Counted from the first letter of the stretch, positions 36,325 through 46,271 are shown. The stretch: 63,370 nucleotides of DNA from Pseudomonadota bacterium (GCA_023415035.1 JAEZLX010000204.1:1-63370); one strand, 5' to 3'. Notes: generated by a model from the letters alone, not told the origin. Made by a program: numbers and translations.

Positions 36325-37910
36325 GCGCGGATCGCCGGGTGACGGTATATGTCCCGTGCGATTCGGCCGCGAGGGCGTTGGGTTCGGACGAGGTGGCGGC
36401 TGCCATAGCTGCGTGTGCACGGGATCGTGGCCTTCAAGTGCGCGTGGTGCGCAACGGCTCGCGCGGCATGTTCTGGCTGGAGCCGCTGGTGGAAGTGCAG
36501 ACCGCGCAGGGACGTGTGGCCTACGGGCCGGTCGACGTGGACGTCGTGCCATCGCTGTTCGACGCTGGCTTTCTGGAAGGGGCTGCGCATGGGCTTGGCC
36601 ATGGCCTGACGGAGGAGATCCCGTATCTGGCGAAGCAGGAGCGCCTGACCTTCCGGCGCATGGGCATCACCGATCCGCTCAGCCTGGAAGACTACGAAGC
36701 CCATGAGGGATGGCAGGGATTGCGGCGTGCCCTGCAGCTGGGCGGAGATGCGGTGGTGCGCGAGGTCACCGAGTCGGGCCTGCGCGGACGCGGTGGCGCA
36801 GCTTTTCCCGCGGGCATCAAATGGACGACGGTGCGTCAGGCCTCGGCCGGGCAGAAGTACGTGGTCTGCAATGCCGACGAAGGGGACTCGGGCACGTTTT
36901 CCGACCGCATGATCATGGAGGGCGACCCCTACGTGCTCATCGAGGGCATGGCCATTGCCGGCATCGCGGTCGGGGCGACGCAGGGCATCATCTACGTGCG
37001 GGCCGAGTACCCTCAGGCCATCGACACGCTGACCGAGGCCATCGTCCGCGCCACCCGCGCCGGCTGGCTGGGCGACGACGTGGCCGGTTCCGGGCATGCC
37101 TTCCACCTGACGGTGCGCAAGGCGGCGGGCGCCTATGTGTGCGGCGAGGAAACCGCCATGCTTGAAAGCATCGAAGGGCGGCGCGGCGTGGTGCGCGCGA
37201 AGCCGCCGCTGCCGGCGCTGGCGGGGCTGTTCGGGCGGCCCACGGTCATCAACAACGTGATCACCCTGGCGACCGTGCCGGTGGTGCTGGCGCGCGGTGC
37301 AGGTTTCTATCGTGATTACGGTGTTGGCCGTTCGCACGGCACACTGCCGTTCCAGTTGGCCGGCAACGTGCGGCACGGCGGTCTGGTGGAAAAAGCCTTC
37401 GGTCTGACGCTGCGCGAACTGCTGTTCGACTTCGGTGGCGGCACGCGCAGCGGCCGTCCGGTCAAGGCGGTGCAGGTGGGCGGTCCGTTGGGTTCCTATG
37501 TGCCCGAACACCAGTGGGACGTCGCGCTGGACTACGAAGCCTATGCGGCCATGGGTGCCGTGGTCGGCCACGGCGGCATCGTGGTGCATGACGACCGTGC
37601 CGACATGCGCCAGCTGGCGCGCTATGCGATGGAATTTTGCGCGCTGGAGAGCTGCGGCAAGTGCACGCCCTGCCGCATCGGCAGCACGCGTGGCGTCGAG
37701 GTGATCGACCGCATTGCCCTCACGGACGGCGCGCGGCGCGAGCAGCAGGTGACGCTGCTGCGCGAGCTGTGCGACACGATGCTGCACGGAAGCCTGTGCG
37801 CGATGGGCGGCATGACCCCCTATCCCGTGCTCTCGGCGCTGGACCACTATCCGCAGGATTTCTTCGCACCGGCGGCGCAGGACAAGTCGGCACCCGTCGC
37901 GGGCGCCTGA
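36321..37910 (+). CDS. fdsB: Formate dehydrogenase beta subunit FdsB
   Basis: This 529-residue NuoF-like subunit carries FMN and reduces NAD+. The FMN site GLRGRGGAAFPAG is at about residues 153-165, VVCNADEGDSGTFSDR follows, and a 4Fe-4S set includes CGKCTPCRIG. The N-terminal 110 residues form a thioredoxin-like part that has lost the four cysteines of a 2Fe-2S ferredoxin, so it seems not to hold a cluster. It overlaps fdsG by four bases and precedes fdsA by 14 bases. Confidence 0.95.
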   Translation: MSADRRVTVYVPCDSAARALGSDEVAAAIAACARDRGLQVRVVRNGSRGMFWLEPLVEVQTAQGRVAYGPVDVDVVPSLFDAGFLEGAAHGLGHGLTEEIPYLAKQERLTFRRMGITDPLSLEDYEAHEGWQGLRRALQLGGDAVVREVTESGLRGRGGAAFPAGIKWTTVRQASAGQKYVVCNADEGDSGTFSDRMIMEGDPYVLIEGMAIAGIAVGATQGIIYVRAEYPQAIDTLTEAIVRATRAGWLGDDVAGSGHAFHLTVRKAAGAYVCGEETAMLESIEGRRGVVRAKPPLPALAGLFGRPTVINNVITLATVPVVLARGAGFYRDYGVGRSHGTLPFQLAGNVRHGGLVEKAFGLTLRELLFDFGGGTRSGRPVKAVQVGGPLGSYVPEHQWDVALDYEAYAAMGAVVGHGGIVVHDDRADMRQLARYAMEFCALESCGKCTPCRIGSTRGVEVIDRIALTDGARREQQVTLLRELCDTMLHGSLCAMGGMTPYPVLSALDHYPQDFFAPAAQDKSAPVAGA

Positions 37911-37924
37911 AGGAGGAACCGATC

Positions 37925-40810
37925 ATGACGATGCATCACGACATCGACTACGGCACGCCGGCCAGCCAGTCCACGGAAATGGTGGCGCTTTCCATCGACG
38001 GCCGCCGCGTGCAGGTGCCCCAGGGAACCTCGCTCATGCGGGCAGCGGTCGAGGCGGGCATCCAGGTGCCCAAGCTGTGCGCGACCGACATGCTGGAGCC
38101 CTTCGGTTCCTGCCGCCTGTGCCTGGTCGAGATCGAAGGCCGCCGCGGGTACCCTGCCAGCTGCACCACACCGGCCGAGGGCGGTATGGTGGTGCGCACC
38201 CAGACGCCCAGGCTGCAGCAGCTGCGCAAGGGCGTGATGGAGCTGTACATCAGCGACCATCCTCTCGATTGCCTCACCTGCAGCGCCAACGGCAACTGCG
38301 AGCTGCAGACGCAGGCCGGCGTGGTCGGCCTGCGCGAGGTGCGCTATGGCGTGGGCGCCACCGAGGTGGATGGCGTCTGCGGTGCCCACCACACGCAGTC
38401 GGCCAAGGACGAGTCCAATCCCTATTTCACCTACGACCCGGCCAAGTGCATCGTCTGCAACCGCTGCGTGCGCGCCTGCGAGGAGGTGCAGGGGACCTTT
38501 GCCCTCGCCATCTCGGGCCGGGGTTTCGACAGCCGCGTCTCGCCGGGCCAGGACCAGGTCTTCATGGACAGCGACTGCGTGAGCTGCGGCGCCTGCGTCC
38601 AGGCCTGCCCGACAGCCACGCTGGAGGAAAAGACCGTCATCGAACTGGGCCAGCCCGAGCACAGCGTCATCACCACCTGCGCCTATTGCGGTGTCGGTTG
38701 CGCGTTCAAGGCCGAGATGAAGGGCAGCACCGTGGTGCGCATGGTGCCGTGGAAGGACGGCAAGGCCAACGAAGGGCACAGCTGCATCAAGGGCCGCTTT
38801 GCCTGGGGCTACGCGACGCACCCGGACCGCATCACCCGCCCCATGATCCGTGCCAGCATCCACGACCCCTGGCGCGAGGTCGGCTGGGACGAGGCTCTTC
38901 GCTACGCGGCCGGCGAGTTCAAGCGCATCCAGGCCCGGTACGGCAAGGACGCGGTCGGCGGCATCACTTCCAGCCGCTGCACCAACGAGGAAATCTACCT
39001 GGTGCAAAAGCTCGTGCGCGCGGCCTTCGGCACCAACAACGTCGATACCTGCGCGCGCGTGTGCCACTCGCCCACCGGCTACGGCCTGGGCCAGACCTTC
39101 GGGACCTCCGCCGGTACGCAGACCTTCGCCAGCGTGCGCCACGCCGACGTGATCCTGGTGATCGGCGCCAACCCCAGCGACGCGCATCCGGTGTTCGCCT
39201 CGCGCCTGAAGCGGCGCATCCGGCAGGGCGCGAAGCTGATCGTCGTCGATCCGCGCCGCACCGAGCTGGTGGATGCGCCGCACGTGCGCGCCACCCACCA
39301 CCTGGCGCTGCGGCCCGGCACCAACGTGGCGCTGATTACCGCGATGGCGCACGTGGTCGTGACCGAAGGCCTGGTCAACGAGGCCTATGTGGCCGAGCGC
39401 TGCGACCGCAAGAGCTTCGACGAATGGCGCGACTTCGTGGCGCGGCCCGAACACGCGCCCGAGGCCTTCGAGGCCGTGACCGGCGTGCCGGCCGCCGAGG
39501 TGCGCGCTGCGGCGCGCCTGTATGCGCAGGGGCCGAACTCCGCCATCTACTACGGGCTCGGCGTGACCGAGCACGCACAGGGTTCGACCATGGTCATCGG
39601 CATCGCCAACCTGGCCATGGCCTGCGGCATGGTCGGCCGCGAAGGCGTGGGCGTGAATCCGCTGCGTGGCCAGAACAATGTGCAGGGCAGCTGCGACATG
39701 GGCAGCTTTCCGCACGAGCTGCCGGGTTACCGGCACATTGCCGACACGACGGTGCGCAGCCAGTTCGAAGCTGCGTGGGGCGTGGACCTCAGCCCGGAGC
39801 CGGGACTGCGCATCCCGAACATGTTCGACGCCGCGCTGGCCGGCAGCTTCAAGGGCCTGTACTGCCAGGGCGAGGACATCGTGCAAAGCGATCCCAACAC
39901 GCAGCATGTGGCTGCGGCGCTGGAGGCCATGGAATGTGTCGTGGTGCAGGACATTTTCCTGAACGAGACGGCCAAGTACGCGCACGTGCTGCTGCCGGGC
40001 AGCTCCTTCCTGGAAAAGGATGGCACCTTCACCAATGCCGAGCGGCGCATCAGCCGTGTGCGGCAGGTGATGCCACCGCTGGCCGGCCTGGCCGACTGGG
40101 AGGTGACGGTGAAGCTGGCCAATGCGCTGGGCTATCCTATGCGCTATGAGCACCCGGAACAGATCATGCAGGAAATCGCCGCGCTGACGCCCAGCTTCGC
40201 CGGCGTGAGCTACGAGAAGATCGAACGCCTGGGCAGTGTGCAGTGGCCGTGCAACGAGGCCACGGACGAGGCTGGTACGGCCATCATGCACGTGGGCGGA
40301 TTTGTGCGCGGCAAGGGGCGCTTTTTCAACACGGCCTACGTGCCCAGCGATGAAAAGGTCACGCCACGCTACCCGCTGTTGCTGACCACCGGACGCACGC
40401 TCACCCAGTACAACGTGGGCGCGCAAACGCGCCGCACGCCCAACAGCCAGTGGTTTGACGAGGACCGCCTCGACATCCACCCGCATGACGCGGCCGAGCG
40501 CGGCATTGCCGACGGCGACTGGGTGGGGGTGGAAAGCCGTGCTGGCCAAACCGTGCTGCGCGCGCGCGTGACCGACAGCATGCAGCCGGGCGTGGTCTGG
40601 ACCACCTTCCATTTCCCCGAGTCGGGGGCCAACGTCATCACCACCGACAGCTCGGACTGGGCAACCAATTGCCCCGAGTACAAGGTGACGGCTGTGCAGG
40701 TGGCCAAGGTCATGCAGCCCTCGGACTGGCAGCGCCGCTTTGCCTCCTTCGACCGCGAGCAGCAGGATCTGCTGGTGCGGGCACGAAAGGCCGAGGTGGT
40801 CGGCAAATGA
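37925..40810 (+). CDS. fdsA: Formate dehydrogenase alpha subunit FdsA (Mo/W)
   Basis: This 961-residue catalytic subunit oxidises formate to CO2 at a bis-pterin molybdenum or tungsten centre. Cysteines for its clusters are visible: 2Fe-2S (Cys52, 63, 66, 80), His112 with Cys116, 119, 125, two 4Fe-4S sets (Cys175, 178, 181, 185 and 218, 221, 224, 228), and Cys252, 255, 259, 287. The metal is bound by Cys380, followed by His381, in ARVCHSPTG; selenocysteine is not used. The stop overlaps the ATG of fdhD. Confidence 0.96.
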   Translation: MTMHHDIDYGTPASQSTEMVALSIDGRRVQVPQGTSLMRAAVEAGIQVPKLCATDMLEPFGSCRLCLVEIEGRRGYPASCTTPAEGGMVVRTQTPRLQQLRKGVMELYISDHPLDCLTCSANGNCELQTQAGVVGLREVRYGVGATEVDGVCGAHHTQSAKDESNPYFTYDPAKCIVCNRCVRACEEVQGTFALAISGRGFDSRVSPGQDQVFMDSDCVSCGACVQACPTATLEEKTVIELGQPEHSVITTCAYCGVGCAFKAEMKGSTVVRMVPWKDGKANEGHSCIKGRFAWGYATHPDRITRPMIRASIHDPWREVGWDEALRYAAGEFKRIQARYGKDAVGGITSSRCTNEEIYLVQKLVRAAFGTNNVDTCARVCHSPTGYGLGQTFGTSAGTQTFASVRHADVILVIGANPSDAHPVFASRLKRRIRQGAKLIVVDPRRTELVDAPHVRATHHLALRPGTNVALITAMAHVVVTEGLVNEAYVAERCDRKSFDEWRDFVARPEHAPEAFEAVTGVPAAEVRAAARLYAQGPNSAIYYGLGVTEHAQGSTMVIGIANLAMACGMVGREGVGVNPLRGQNNVQGSCDMGSFPHELPGYRHIADTTVRSQFEAAWGVDLSPEPGLRIPNMFDAALAGSFKGLYCQGEDIVQSDPNTQHVAAALEAMECVVVQDIFLNETAKYAHVLLPGSSFLEKDGTFTNAERRISRVRQVMPPLAGLADWEVTVKLANALGYPMRYEHPEQIMQEIAALTPSFAGVSYEKIERLGSVQWPCNEATDEAGTAIMHVGGFVRGKGRFFNTAYVPSDEKVTPRYPLLLTTGRTLTQYNVGAQTRRTPNSQWFDEDRLDIHPHDAAERGIADGDWVGVESRAGQTVLRARVTDSMQPGVVWTTFHFPESGANVITTDSSDWATNCPEYKVTAVQVAKVMQPSDWQRRFASFDREQQDLLVRARKAEVVGK

Positions 40811-41634
40811 CGGAAGCCGCAGACATTCGCCCAGACGCGTCCATCGAGTCCGTGCCGACCTGGCGCGAGGTGCGGGTGCATGACGTCTCGGGGCAGGAAC
40901 GCGCCGACCGCCTGGCCGAGGAAGTGCCGGTGGCGCTCGTGATCAACGGTATTTCGCACGCCGTGATGCTCTGCAGTCCCTGCGACCTGGAGGATTTCGC
41001 GCGCGGCTTTGTCTTCACGGAAGGGCTGGTGGACTCGCTGTCGGATGTGTACGGCGTCGATGTGCTGCCCGTGGTCCAGGGGATTGAATTGCGGGTGCAG
41101 GTTTCAGCGGAAACCGAATGGCGCCTGCGCGAGCGGCGACGCACGCTGGCCGGCCGCACCGGCTGTGGCCTGTGCGGCACCGACAGCCTGGACCAGGTGC
41201 ACCGGCCGCTGCGGCCCCTGACCGGCGTTCCCGTGTCCACGGCCGCGGTGCTGAACGCGCACCGCACGATGCCCGAGTGGCAGCAGCTGCAGCAGCGCAC
41301 GGGTGCCACCCACGCCGCCGCCTGGTGTGACCTCGGCGATGGCACGGTGCGCCTGGTGCGCGAGGACGTGGGGCGCCACAACGCGCTGGACAAGCTCATA
41401 GGCGCCCTGATGAAGCAGGGCACAGATTGCTCCCAGGGATTTGTCTGCATCACCAGCCGGGCCAGTTTCGAGATGGTGCAAAAGTGCGCCGTGGCCGGCA
41501 TCGCCACACTGGCCGCCGTGTCGGCACCAACCGCTCTGGCGGTCGACGTGGCGCGCGACAGTGGCGTGCTGCTGATGGGCTTTGTGCGGGGCAACTCCCT
41601 GGCCACCTACACCCATCCCGAACGCCTGGGCTGA
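40807..41634 (+). CDS. fdhD: Formate dehydrogenase accessory sulfurtransferase FdhD
   Basis: This 275-residue protein transfers sulfur to the pterin metal centre of formate dehydrogenase before it becomes active. The C-x-x-C pair is Cys120 and Cys123 (GCGLCG), and the C-terminal VCITSRASFEMVQK stretch is typical. Its ATG overlaps the fdsA stop (ATGA), so the two are translationally coupled. Confidence 0.93.
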   Translation: MTEAADIRPDASIESVPTWREVRVHDVSGQERADRLAEEVPVALVINGISHAVMLCSPCDLEDFARGFVFTEGLVDSLSDVYGVDVLPVVQGIELRVQVSAETEWRLRERRRTLAGRTGCGLCGTDSLDQVHRPLRPLTGVPVSTAAVLNAHRTMPEWQQLQQRTGATHAAAWCDLGDGTVRLVREDVGRHNALDKLIGALMKQGTDCSQGFVCITSRASFEMVQKCAVAGIATLAAVSAPTALAVDVARDSGVLLMGFVRGNSLATYTHPERLG

Positions 41635-41648
41635 CGGACGAAGACACG

Positions 41649-41873
41649 ATGGACGCTGCCAATCTCATCCGCATGGCCAACCGCATCGGCCAGTTCTTCG
41701 ATGCCATGCCCGACCGTGCCGAGGCCGTGGAGGGTGTGGCCACGCACATCCGCAAGTTCTGGGAACCCCGCATGCGCCGCGCGCTGCTCGATCACGTGGA
41801 TACCCAAGGCGCCGAAGGCCTGCACCCGCTCGTGATGGCGGTGGTGCAGGAGCGTCGCGAGCAGATCGCCTGA
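41649..41873 (+). CDS. fdsD: Formate dehydrogenase delta subunit FdsD
   Basis: This 74-residue protein (MDAANLIRMANRIGQFFDAM) matches the small FdsD subunit found last in fds operons. It is needed for a working formate dehydrogenase in related bacteria, although it carries no cofactor site. It lies 14 bases after fdhD and ends 18 bases from the convergent Smr gene. Confidence 0.92.
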   Translation: MDAANLIRMANRIGQFFDAMPDRAEAVEGVATHIRKFWEPRMRRALLDHVDTQGAEGLHPLVMAVVQERREQIA

Positions 41874-41891
41874 CGTGCCGGACCCACCCGT

Positions 41892-42551
41892 TCAACCGCC
41901 AGCGCGAGTCGCAGGCGAAGCGGGGCGCAGCAGCACCACCAGCGCGCCGGCGCCGCCGTCGACTGGGCGCGCCTGCACGAAGGCCATCACTTCCTGCTTC
42001 TGCACCAGCCAGCGCAGCACGCGTCCCTTGAGCACCGGGACACGCCCCGGGGAACCGAGGCCCTTGCCGTGCACCACGCGTACGCAGCGCACGCCGGCGC
42101 GGTGCGATTCCGTGATGAAGCGGCCCAGTGCCTCGCGGGCATCGTCGGTGCGCAGGCCGTGCAGGTCGATCTGGCGCTGGATGCTCCAGTGTCCCGAGCG
42201 CAGGCGGGCACTCACGTCTGCCCCGATGCCGGGGCGGCGGTAGCTCAGCTGGTCGTCCGTGTGCAACAGGGTTTCGACGTCGAATTCGTCGGAGAGTGCC
42301 TCGCGCATCACCGCTGCCTCATCGAGCTGGCGCTGCAGTGGGACCGGTTGGGGTGCGGGCGGTGCATGTTCGACCCGCGATGCCGTCTTCAGTGGGCGGA
42401 CCGGTCCGACGCTGAGCGCGAACAGGCGTTGCTCGCGCTCGGCGCGCCGTCGGCGTTCCTGCTCGGCCGCCCGGGCGAGCTCGGCCGCGCGGGCGCGTGC
42501 CTGCAGCTCGTCCCGCAGCGCGCGCAGGTCGGCCAACGAATTCCACTTCAT
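41892..42551 (-). CDS. Smr-domain protein (MutS2-like endonuclease fold)
   Basis: The 219-residue protein has an Arg/Glu-rich N-terminal helix (about 8-50), a proline-rich linker and a C-terminal Smr domain (about 125-215) with IDLHGLRTDDAREALGRFI and VRVVHGKGLGS. Smr domains cut DNA or RNA, often at stalled ribosomes or branched nucleic acids. The start may be 42551 or the in-frame ATG at 42560; neither has a clear ribosome site. Confidence 0.85.
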   Translation of the reverse strand: MKWNSLADLRALRDELQARARAAELARAAEQERRRRAEREQRLFALSVGPVRPLKTASRVEHAPPAPQPVPLQRQLDEAAVMREALSDEFDVETLLHTDDQLSYRRPGIGADVSARLRSGHWSIQRQIDLHGLRTDDAREALGRFITESHRAGVRCVRVVHGKGLGSPGRVPVLKGRVLRWLVQKQEVMAFVQARPVDGGAGALVVLLRPASPATRAGG

Positions 42552-42601
42552 GACCCCCATTGTGGCGCAGCGCCCAAACCCCTTTGGGACGCTATGGCGC
42601 T

Positions 42602-43294
42602 TCAGACCAGGCCCATCTCGGCCATCGACACGGCCTGACGGCGGGTGACGACGAAATGGTCGAGCACGCGCACGTCCACCAGGGCCAGCGCGGCCTTGAG
42701 CGACTGGGTGAGCGACTCGTCGGCGCGCGATGGCCGGGCCTCGCCGCTGGGGTGGTTGTGCGCAAGCACCACGGCCGCTGCATGGTGGTGAAGGGCGCGC
42801 AGCACCACTTCGCGCGGATAGACACTGGTCTGGGTCAGGGTGCCGCGAAACAGCTCTTCCAGCACGATGAGCCGGTTCTGGCTGTCCAGGAAGAGCACGC
42901 AGAACACCTCGTGCTCGCGGCCGCCCAGCTGAAGCTGCAGGTACTCGCGCACGGAGGCCGGGCTGTCGAACAGGGGCTGCTGGCGCAACTCCTGCGCCAG
43001 GGCGCGGCGTGAAAGCTCCAGCACCGCCGACAGCTCGGCCCGCTTGGCCGGCCCCAGGCCCTTGACCCGGCCCAGCACCTGTGGCGGCGCGTGCAGCAGG
43101 CCCGCCACGCCGCCGAGCTCGCCCAGTACCTCGGCCGCCAGCTGCATCACGTCCTTGCCCTTGAAGCCCGTGCGCAGCAGCAGGGCAACGAGCTCGGTGT
43201 CGCTCAGGCTGGCGGCACCTCGGCTGAGCAGCTTCTCGCGCGGGCGGGCATCGGCGGGCAGGCCCATGACCCCGGGGCGCACGGGTGCTTCCAT
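42602..43294 (-). CDS. radC: RadC family JAMM-domain protein
   Basis: The 230-residue protein has an N-terminal helix-hairpin-helix region (about 60-95, GLGPAKRAEL) and a C-terminal JAMM metal site with His179, His181 and Asp192 (HNHPSG and following). The name is historical; its role in DNA repair is doubtful, and its true activity is unknown. A full-length chromosomal copy between the Smr gene and the slpA-ispH operon. Confidence 0.92.
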   Translation of the reverse strand: MEAPVRPGVMGLPADARPREKLLSRGAASLSDTELVALLLRTGFKGKDVMQLAAEVLGELGGVAGLLHAPPQVLGRVKGLGPAKRAELSAVLELSRRALAQELRQQPLFDSPASVREYLQLQLGGREHEVFCVLFLDSQNRLIVLEELFRGTLTQTSVYPREVVLRALHHHAAAVVLAHNHPSGEARPSRADESLTQSLKAALALVDVRVLDHFVVTRRQAVSMAEMGLV

Positions 43295-43426
43295 GTGCGA
43301 TTTCCTCCCTGTCGGGCCTGTTTTTACAATAGATGCCTGAAGTGGCGCGATGCCATATCCCCCAGCTTGATGACGAAGTGCGGCGCACGAGAGGCGTCAT
43401 CCCTGCCCCCGGAGGCGCAATCCAAC

Positions 43427-43873
43427 ATGTCCACAGTCCAAGAAGGCTCCTTTCTGACCCTGCATTACCGCCTCAGCGGCCCTGACGGCCAGGTGGTGAT
43501 CGACACCTTCGAGGGGCAGCCCGCCACCCTGAGCATCGGCGGCGGTGAGCTCTCGCCCGCGATCGAGCAGCGCCTGATCGGCCTGGAAGAGGGCGCGCAC
43601 GCCGTGATCGAGCTCGCCCCGGGCGAGGCATTTGGCGAACGTCAGCCCGAGATGGTTCAGTGGGTGGCGCGCAAGCTGCTCGACGAACTGGGCGACCCGC
43701 ACGAGCAGTACGCCGAGGGCGATGTCGTGCAGTTCCCCACCCCCGACGGCCTGGGCAGCTATGCCGGCGCCGTGCGCGAGGTGCGCGCCGACGGCGCGGT
43801 GCTGTTTGACTTCAACCACCCGCTGGCCGGGCTGCCGGTGCGCTTCGAGGTGCGCCTGATCGGGGTGCTGTGA
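43427..43873 (+). CDS. fkpB: FKBP-type prolyl isomerase SlpA (FkpB)
   Basis: This 148-residue protein is an SlpA-like FKBP with an IF insert domain (about 68-125), folding proline-containing proteins in the cytoplasm. GGAGG lies before the ATG at 43427, and the N-terminus MSTVQEGSFLTLHYRLS starts the FKBP domain. It is coupled to ispH, the stop overlapping its start, a conserved pairing. Confidence 0.92.
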   Translation: MSTVQEGSFLTLHYRLSGPDGQVVIDTFEGQPATLSIGGGELSPAIEQRLIGLEEGAHAVIELAPGEAFGERQPEMVQWVARKLLDELGDPHEQYAEGDVVQFPTPDGLGSYAGAVREVRADGAVLFDFNHPLAGLPVRFEVRLIGVL

Positions 43874-44832
43874 TGATGCAGGAAATCCTTCTGGCCGAGC
43901 CGCGTGGCTTTTGCGCGGGCGTGGACCGCGCCATTGAGATCGTCGAGCGCGCTTTGGCCAAGTTCGGCCGTCCGATCTACGTGCGGCACGAGATCGTGCA
44001 CAACACCTATGTGGTCAATGACCTCAAGGGCAAGGGCGCGATCTTCATCGAGGAGCTGGACGAGGTGCCGCCGGGTGCCACGCTGGTGTTCTCCGCCCAT
44101 GGCGTGAGCAAGGCGGTGCAGGAAGAGGCCGGCCGGCGGGGTTTCCGCATTTTCGATGCCACCTGTCCGCTGGTCACGAAGGTGCATGTGGAGGTGGCCA
44201 AGCTCGCGAAGGAAGGCTACGAGTTCCTCATGATCGGCCACAAGGGGCACCCCGAGGTCGAGGGCACGATGGGCCAGCTCAGCGAAGGCATTCACCTGGT
44301 CGAGGACGAGGCGGATGTGGCCAGGGTGCAGCCGCGCCAGACGGAAAAACTGGCTGTCGTCACACAGACCACGCTGAGCGTGGACGACACCGCCGGCATT
44401 CACCGGGCCATCCGCGCGCGTTTTCCGAACGTGCGCGAGCCCAAGCAGCAGGATATCTGCTACGCCACCCAGAACCGCCAGGATGCGGTGAAGATCCTCG
44501 CGCCGCAGGTGGACGTGGTCATCGTCGTCGGCAGCCCGACCAGCTCCAACAGCAACCGCCTGCGCGAGCTGGCCACGAAACTCGGCACACCGGCCCACAT
44601 GGTGGACAGCGCGGACGAGCTGCGTCCGGGGTGGTTCGAGGGCAAGTCCCGTGTGGGCCTGACGGCGGGCGCCTCGGCACCGGACATCCTGGTGCAGCAG
44701 GTGATCGAACGCCTGCGAGAACTGGGCGCGGTGTCCGTGCGCCGCATGGACGGCCTGACCGAAACCATCAAGTTCCCCCTGCCCAAGGGCCTCAAGATCG
44801 AGGGTGGCGAGAGCATCGCCCACCTGCGCTGA
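43873..44832 (+). CDS. ispH: 4-hydroxy-3-methylbut-2-enyl diphosphate reductase IspH
   Basis: This 319-residue iron-sulfur enzyme makes the last step of the non-mevalonate isoprenoid pathway. Three conserved cysteines bind the 4Fe-4S cluster: in GFCAGVDRA (about residue 13), DATCPLVTK (about 98) and DICYATQNRQ (about 196). The ATG at 43873 overlaps the fkpB stop; a GTG at 43870 and an ATG at 43876 are alternatives. Confidence 0.96.
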   Translation: MMQEILLAEPRGFCAGVDRAIEIVERALAKFGRPIYVRHEIVHNTYVVNDLKGKGAIFIEELDEVPPGATLVFSAHGVSKAVQEEAGRRGFRIFDATCPLVTKVHVEVAKLAKEGYEFLMIGHKGHPEVEGTMGQLSEGIHLVEDEADVARVQPRQTEKLAVVTQTTLSVDDTAGIHRAIRARFPNVREPKQQDICYATQNRQDAVKILAPQVDVVIVVGSPTSSNSNRLRELATKLGTPAHMVDSADELRPGWFEGKSRVGLTAGASAPDILVQQVIERLRELGAVSVRRMDGLTETIKFPLPKGLKIEGGESIAHLR

Positions 44833-44887
44833 ACGGTCGGCGCGGTGGCGCCCCGGTGCACCGGCTGCCCAACCTACAATCCCAGTC

Positions 44888-46204
44888 ATGCTAGACATCC
44901 TCCTCCTCCGCAAAGACCTGGACGCCGTCGTCGCGCGCCTGGAAACCCGCAAGAAGCCGCAGCCGTTCCTGGACGTCGCCGCCTTCCAGTCGCTGGAGAA
45001 CGAGCGCAAGGCCCTTCAGACGCGCACCGAAAGCCTGCAGGCGCAGCGCAACAGCCTGTCCAAGCAGATCGGCATGCTCAAGGGCAAGGGGCAGCACGCC
45101 GAGGCCGAGGCGGTGATGGCCCAGGTGGCCGGGATCAAGGCCGAGCTGGATACCTCGGCAGCGCGGCTGGACGTGATCCAGTCCGAACTGCAGTCCCTGC
45201 TGCTGGCCGTGCCCAATCTGCCGCACGAGAGCGTGCCGGTCGGTGCCGACGAGCATGACAACGTGGTCGTGCGCGAGTGGGGTACGCCGCGCAGCTTCGA
45301 TTTCGAGGTGCGCGATCACGTGGACATCGGCGAGAAGCTGGGGCTCGATTTCGACGCCGGCGTCAAGCTCGCCGGCGCACGCTTCACGTTCATGCGCGGC
45401 CAGATCGCGCGCCTGCACCGCGCACTGGCGCAGTTCATGCTGGACGTGCAGACGCAGGAGCACGGCTACACCGAGTGCTACACCCCTTACATCGTCAACG
45501 CCGAAACGCTGCAGGGCACCGGCCAGCTGCCCAAGTTTGAAGCCGACCTGTTTGCCGCCAACAAGGGTGGCCAGGAGGGGGGCGACGACCACCAGGCGCT
45601 GTACCTGATCCCGACCAGCGAGGTCACACTGACCAACACCGTGCGGGGAGACATCCTGGCCGAAACTGACCTGCCGGTGCGCCTGACCGCTCACACGCCG
45701 TGCTTCCGCTCGGAGGCAGGCAGCGCCGGCCGCGACACGCGCGGCATGATCCGTCAGCACCAGTTCGACAAGGTCGAGATGGTGCAGATCGTGCATCCCG
45801 AGAAGAGCTACGAGGCGCTGGAAGAGATGACGGGCCACGCCGAGGCCATCCTGCAAAAGCTCGGGCTGCCCTATCGGGTGGTGAGCCTTTGCACCGGCGA
45901 CATGGGCTTTGGCGCCGCCAAGACCTATGACCTGGAGGTGTGGGTGCCGGCGCAGGGCGTGTACCGCGAGATCAGTTCGGTCTCCAACTGCGAGGCCTTC
46001 CAGGCCCGCCGCCTGCAAGCGCGCTTCAAGAACGCACAGGGCAAGAACGAGCTCGTGCACACGCTCAACGGCTCCGGTCTGGCCGTGGGCCGCGCCCTGG
46101 TGGCCGTGCTCGAGAACTACCAGAATGCCGACGGCAGCGTGACGGTGCCCGAGGTGCTCAGGCCCTACATGGGCGGCCTGACGCAGCTGACACCGGCCTC
46201 CTGA
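44888..46204 (+). CDS. serS: Seryl-tRNA synthetase
   Basis: This 438-residue class II synthetase has the long N-terminal coiled coil (about 30-105) that contacts tRNA-Ser, and a catalytic part with TSEVTLTN and RSEAGSAGRDTRGMIRQHQF (motif 2). The start at 44888 (MLDILLLRKD) is the normal N-terminus. It stands alone after ispH, with a stem-loop behind it. Confidence 0.96.
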   Translation: MLDILLLRKDLDAVVARLETRKKPQPFLDVAAFQSLENERKALQTRTESLQAQRNSLSKQIGMLKGKGQHAEAEAVMAQVAGIKAELDTSAARLDVIQSELQSLLLAVPNLPHESVPVGADEHDNVVVREWGTPRSFDFEVRDHVDIGEKLGLDFDAGVKLAGARFTFMRGQIARLHRALAQFMLDVQTQEHGYTECYTPYIVNAETLQGTGQLPKFEADLFAANKGGQEGGDDHQALYLIPTSEVTLTNTVRGDILAETDLPVRLTAHTPCFRSEAGSAGRDTRGMIRQHQFDKVEMVQIVHPEKSYEALEEMTGHAEAILQKLGLPYRVVSLCTGDMGFGAAKTYDLEVWVPAQGVYREISSVSNCEAFQARRLQARFKNAQGKNELVHTLNGSGLAVGRALVAVLENYQNADGSVTVPEVLRPYMGGLTQLTPAS

Positions 46205-46211
46205 TACCGGG

Positions 46212-46234
46212 ATGGGGCGCGGCTGACGCCCCAT
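46212..46234. terminator. Stem-loop between convergent serS and marR-type gene
   Basis: ATGGGGCG (46212-46219) and CGCCCCAT (46227-46234) form a perfect eight-base stem around a seven-base loop, between the serS stop and the convergent MarR-family gene. No T-run follows in either direction. Confidence 0.5.
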
Positions 46235-46271
46235 TCATGGGGGCGGGCCATGCTGGCGTGTCCCCCGCGGG

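Noticed and set aside
37847..40612. 921-residue minus-strand frame opposite fdsA
   Set aside because: The plus-strand fdsA has all expected cluster cysteines; the reverse frame has repetitive His/Ala/Gly content and no recognisable domain.
35845..40810. Part of a respiratory complex I (nuoEFG)
   Set aside because: The E-, F- and G-like genes are followed by fdhD and fdsD, the large subunit has a bis-pterin formate dehydrogenase domain with Cys-His at 380-381, and no other nuo genes occur.
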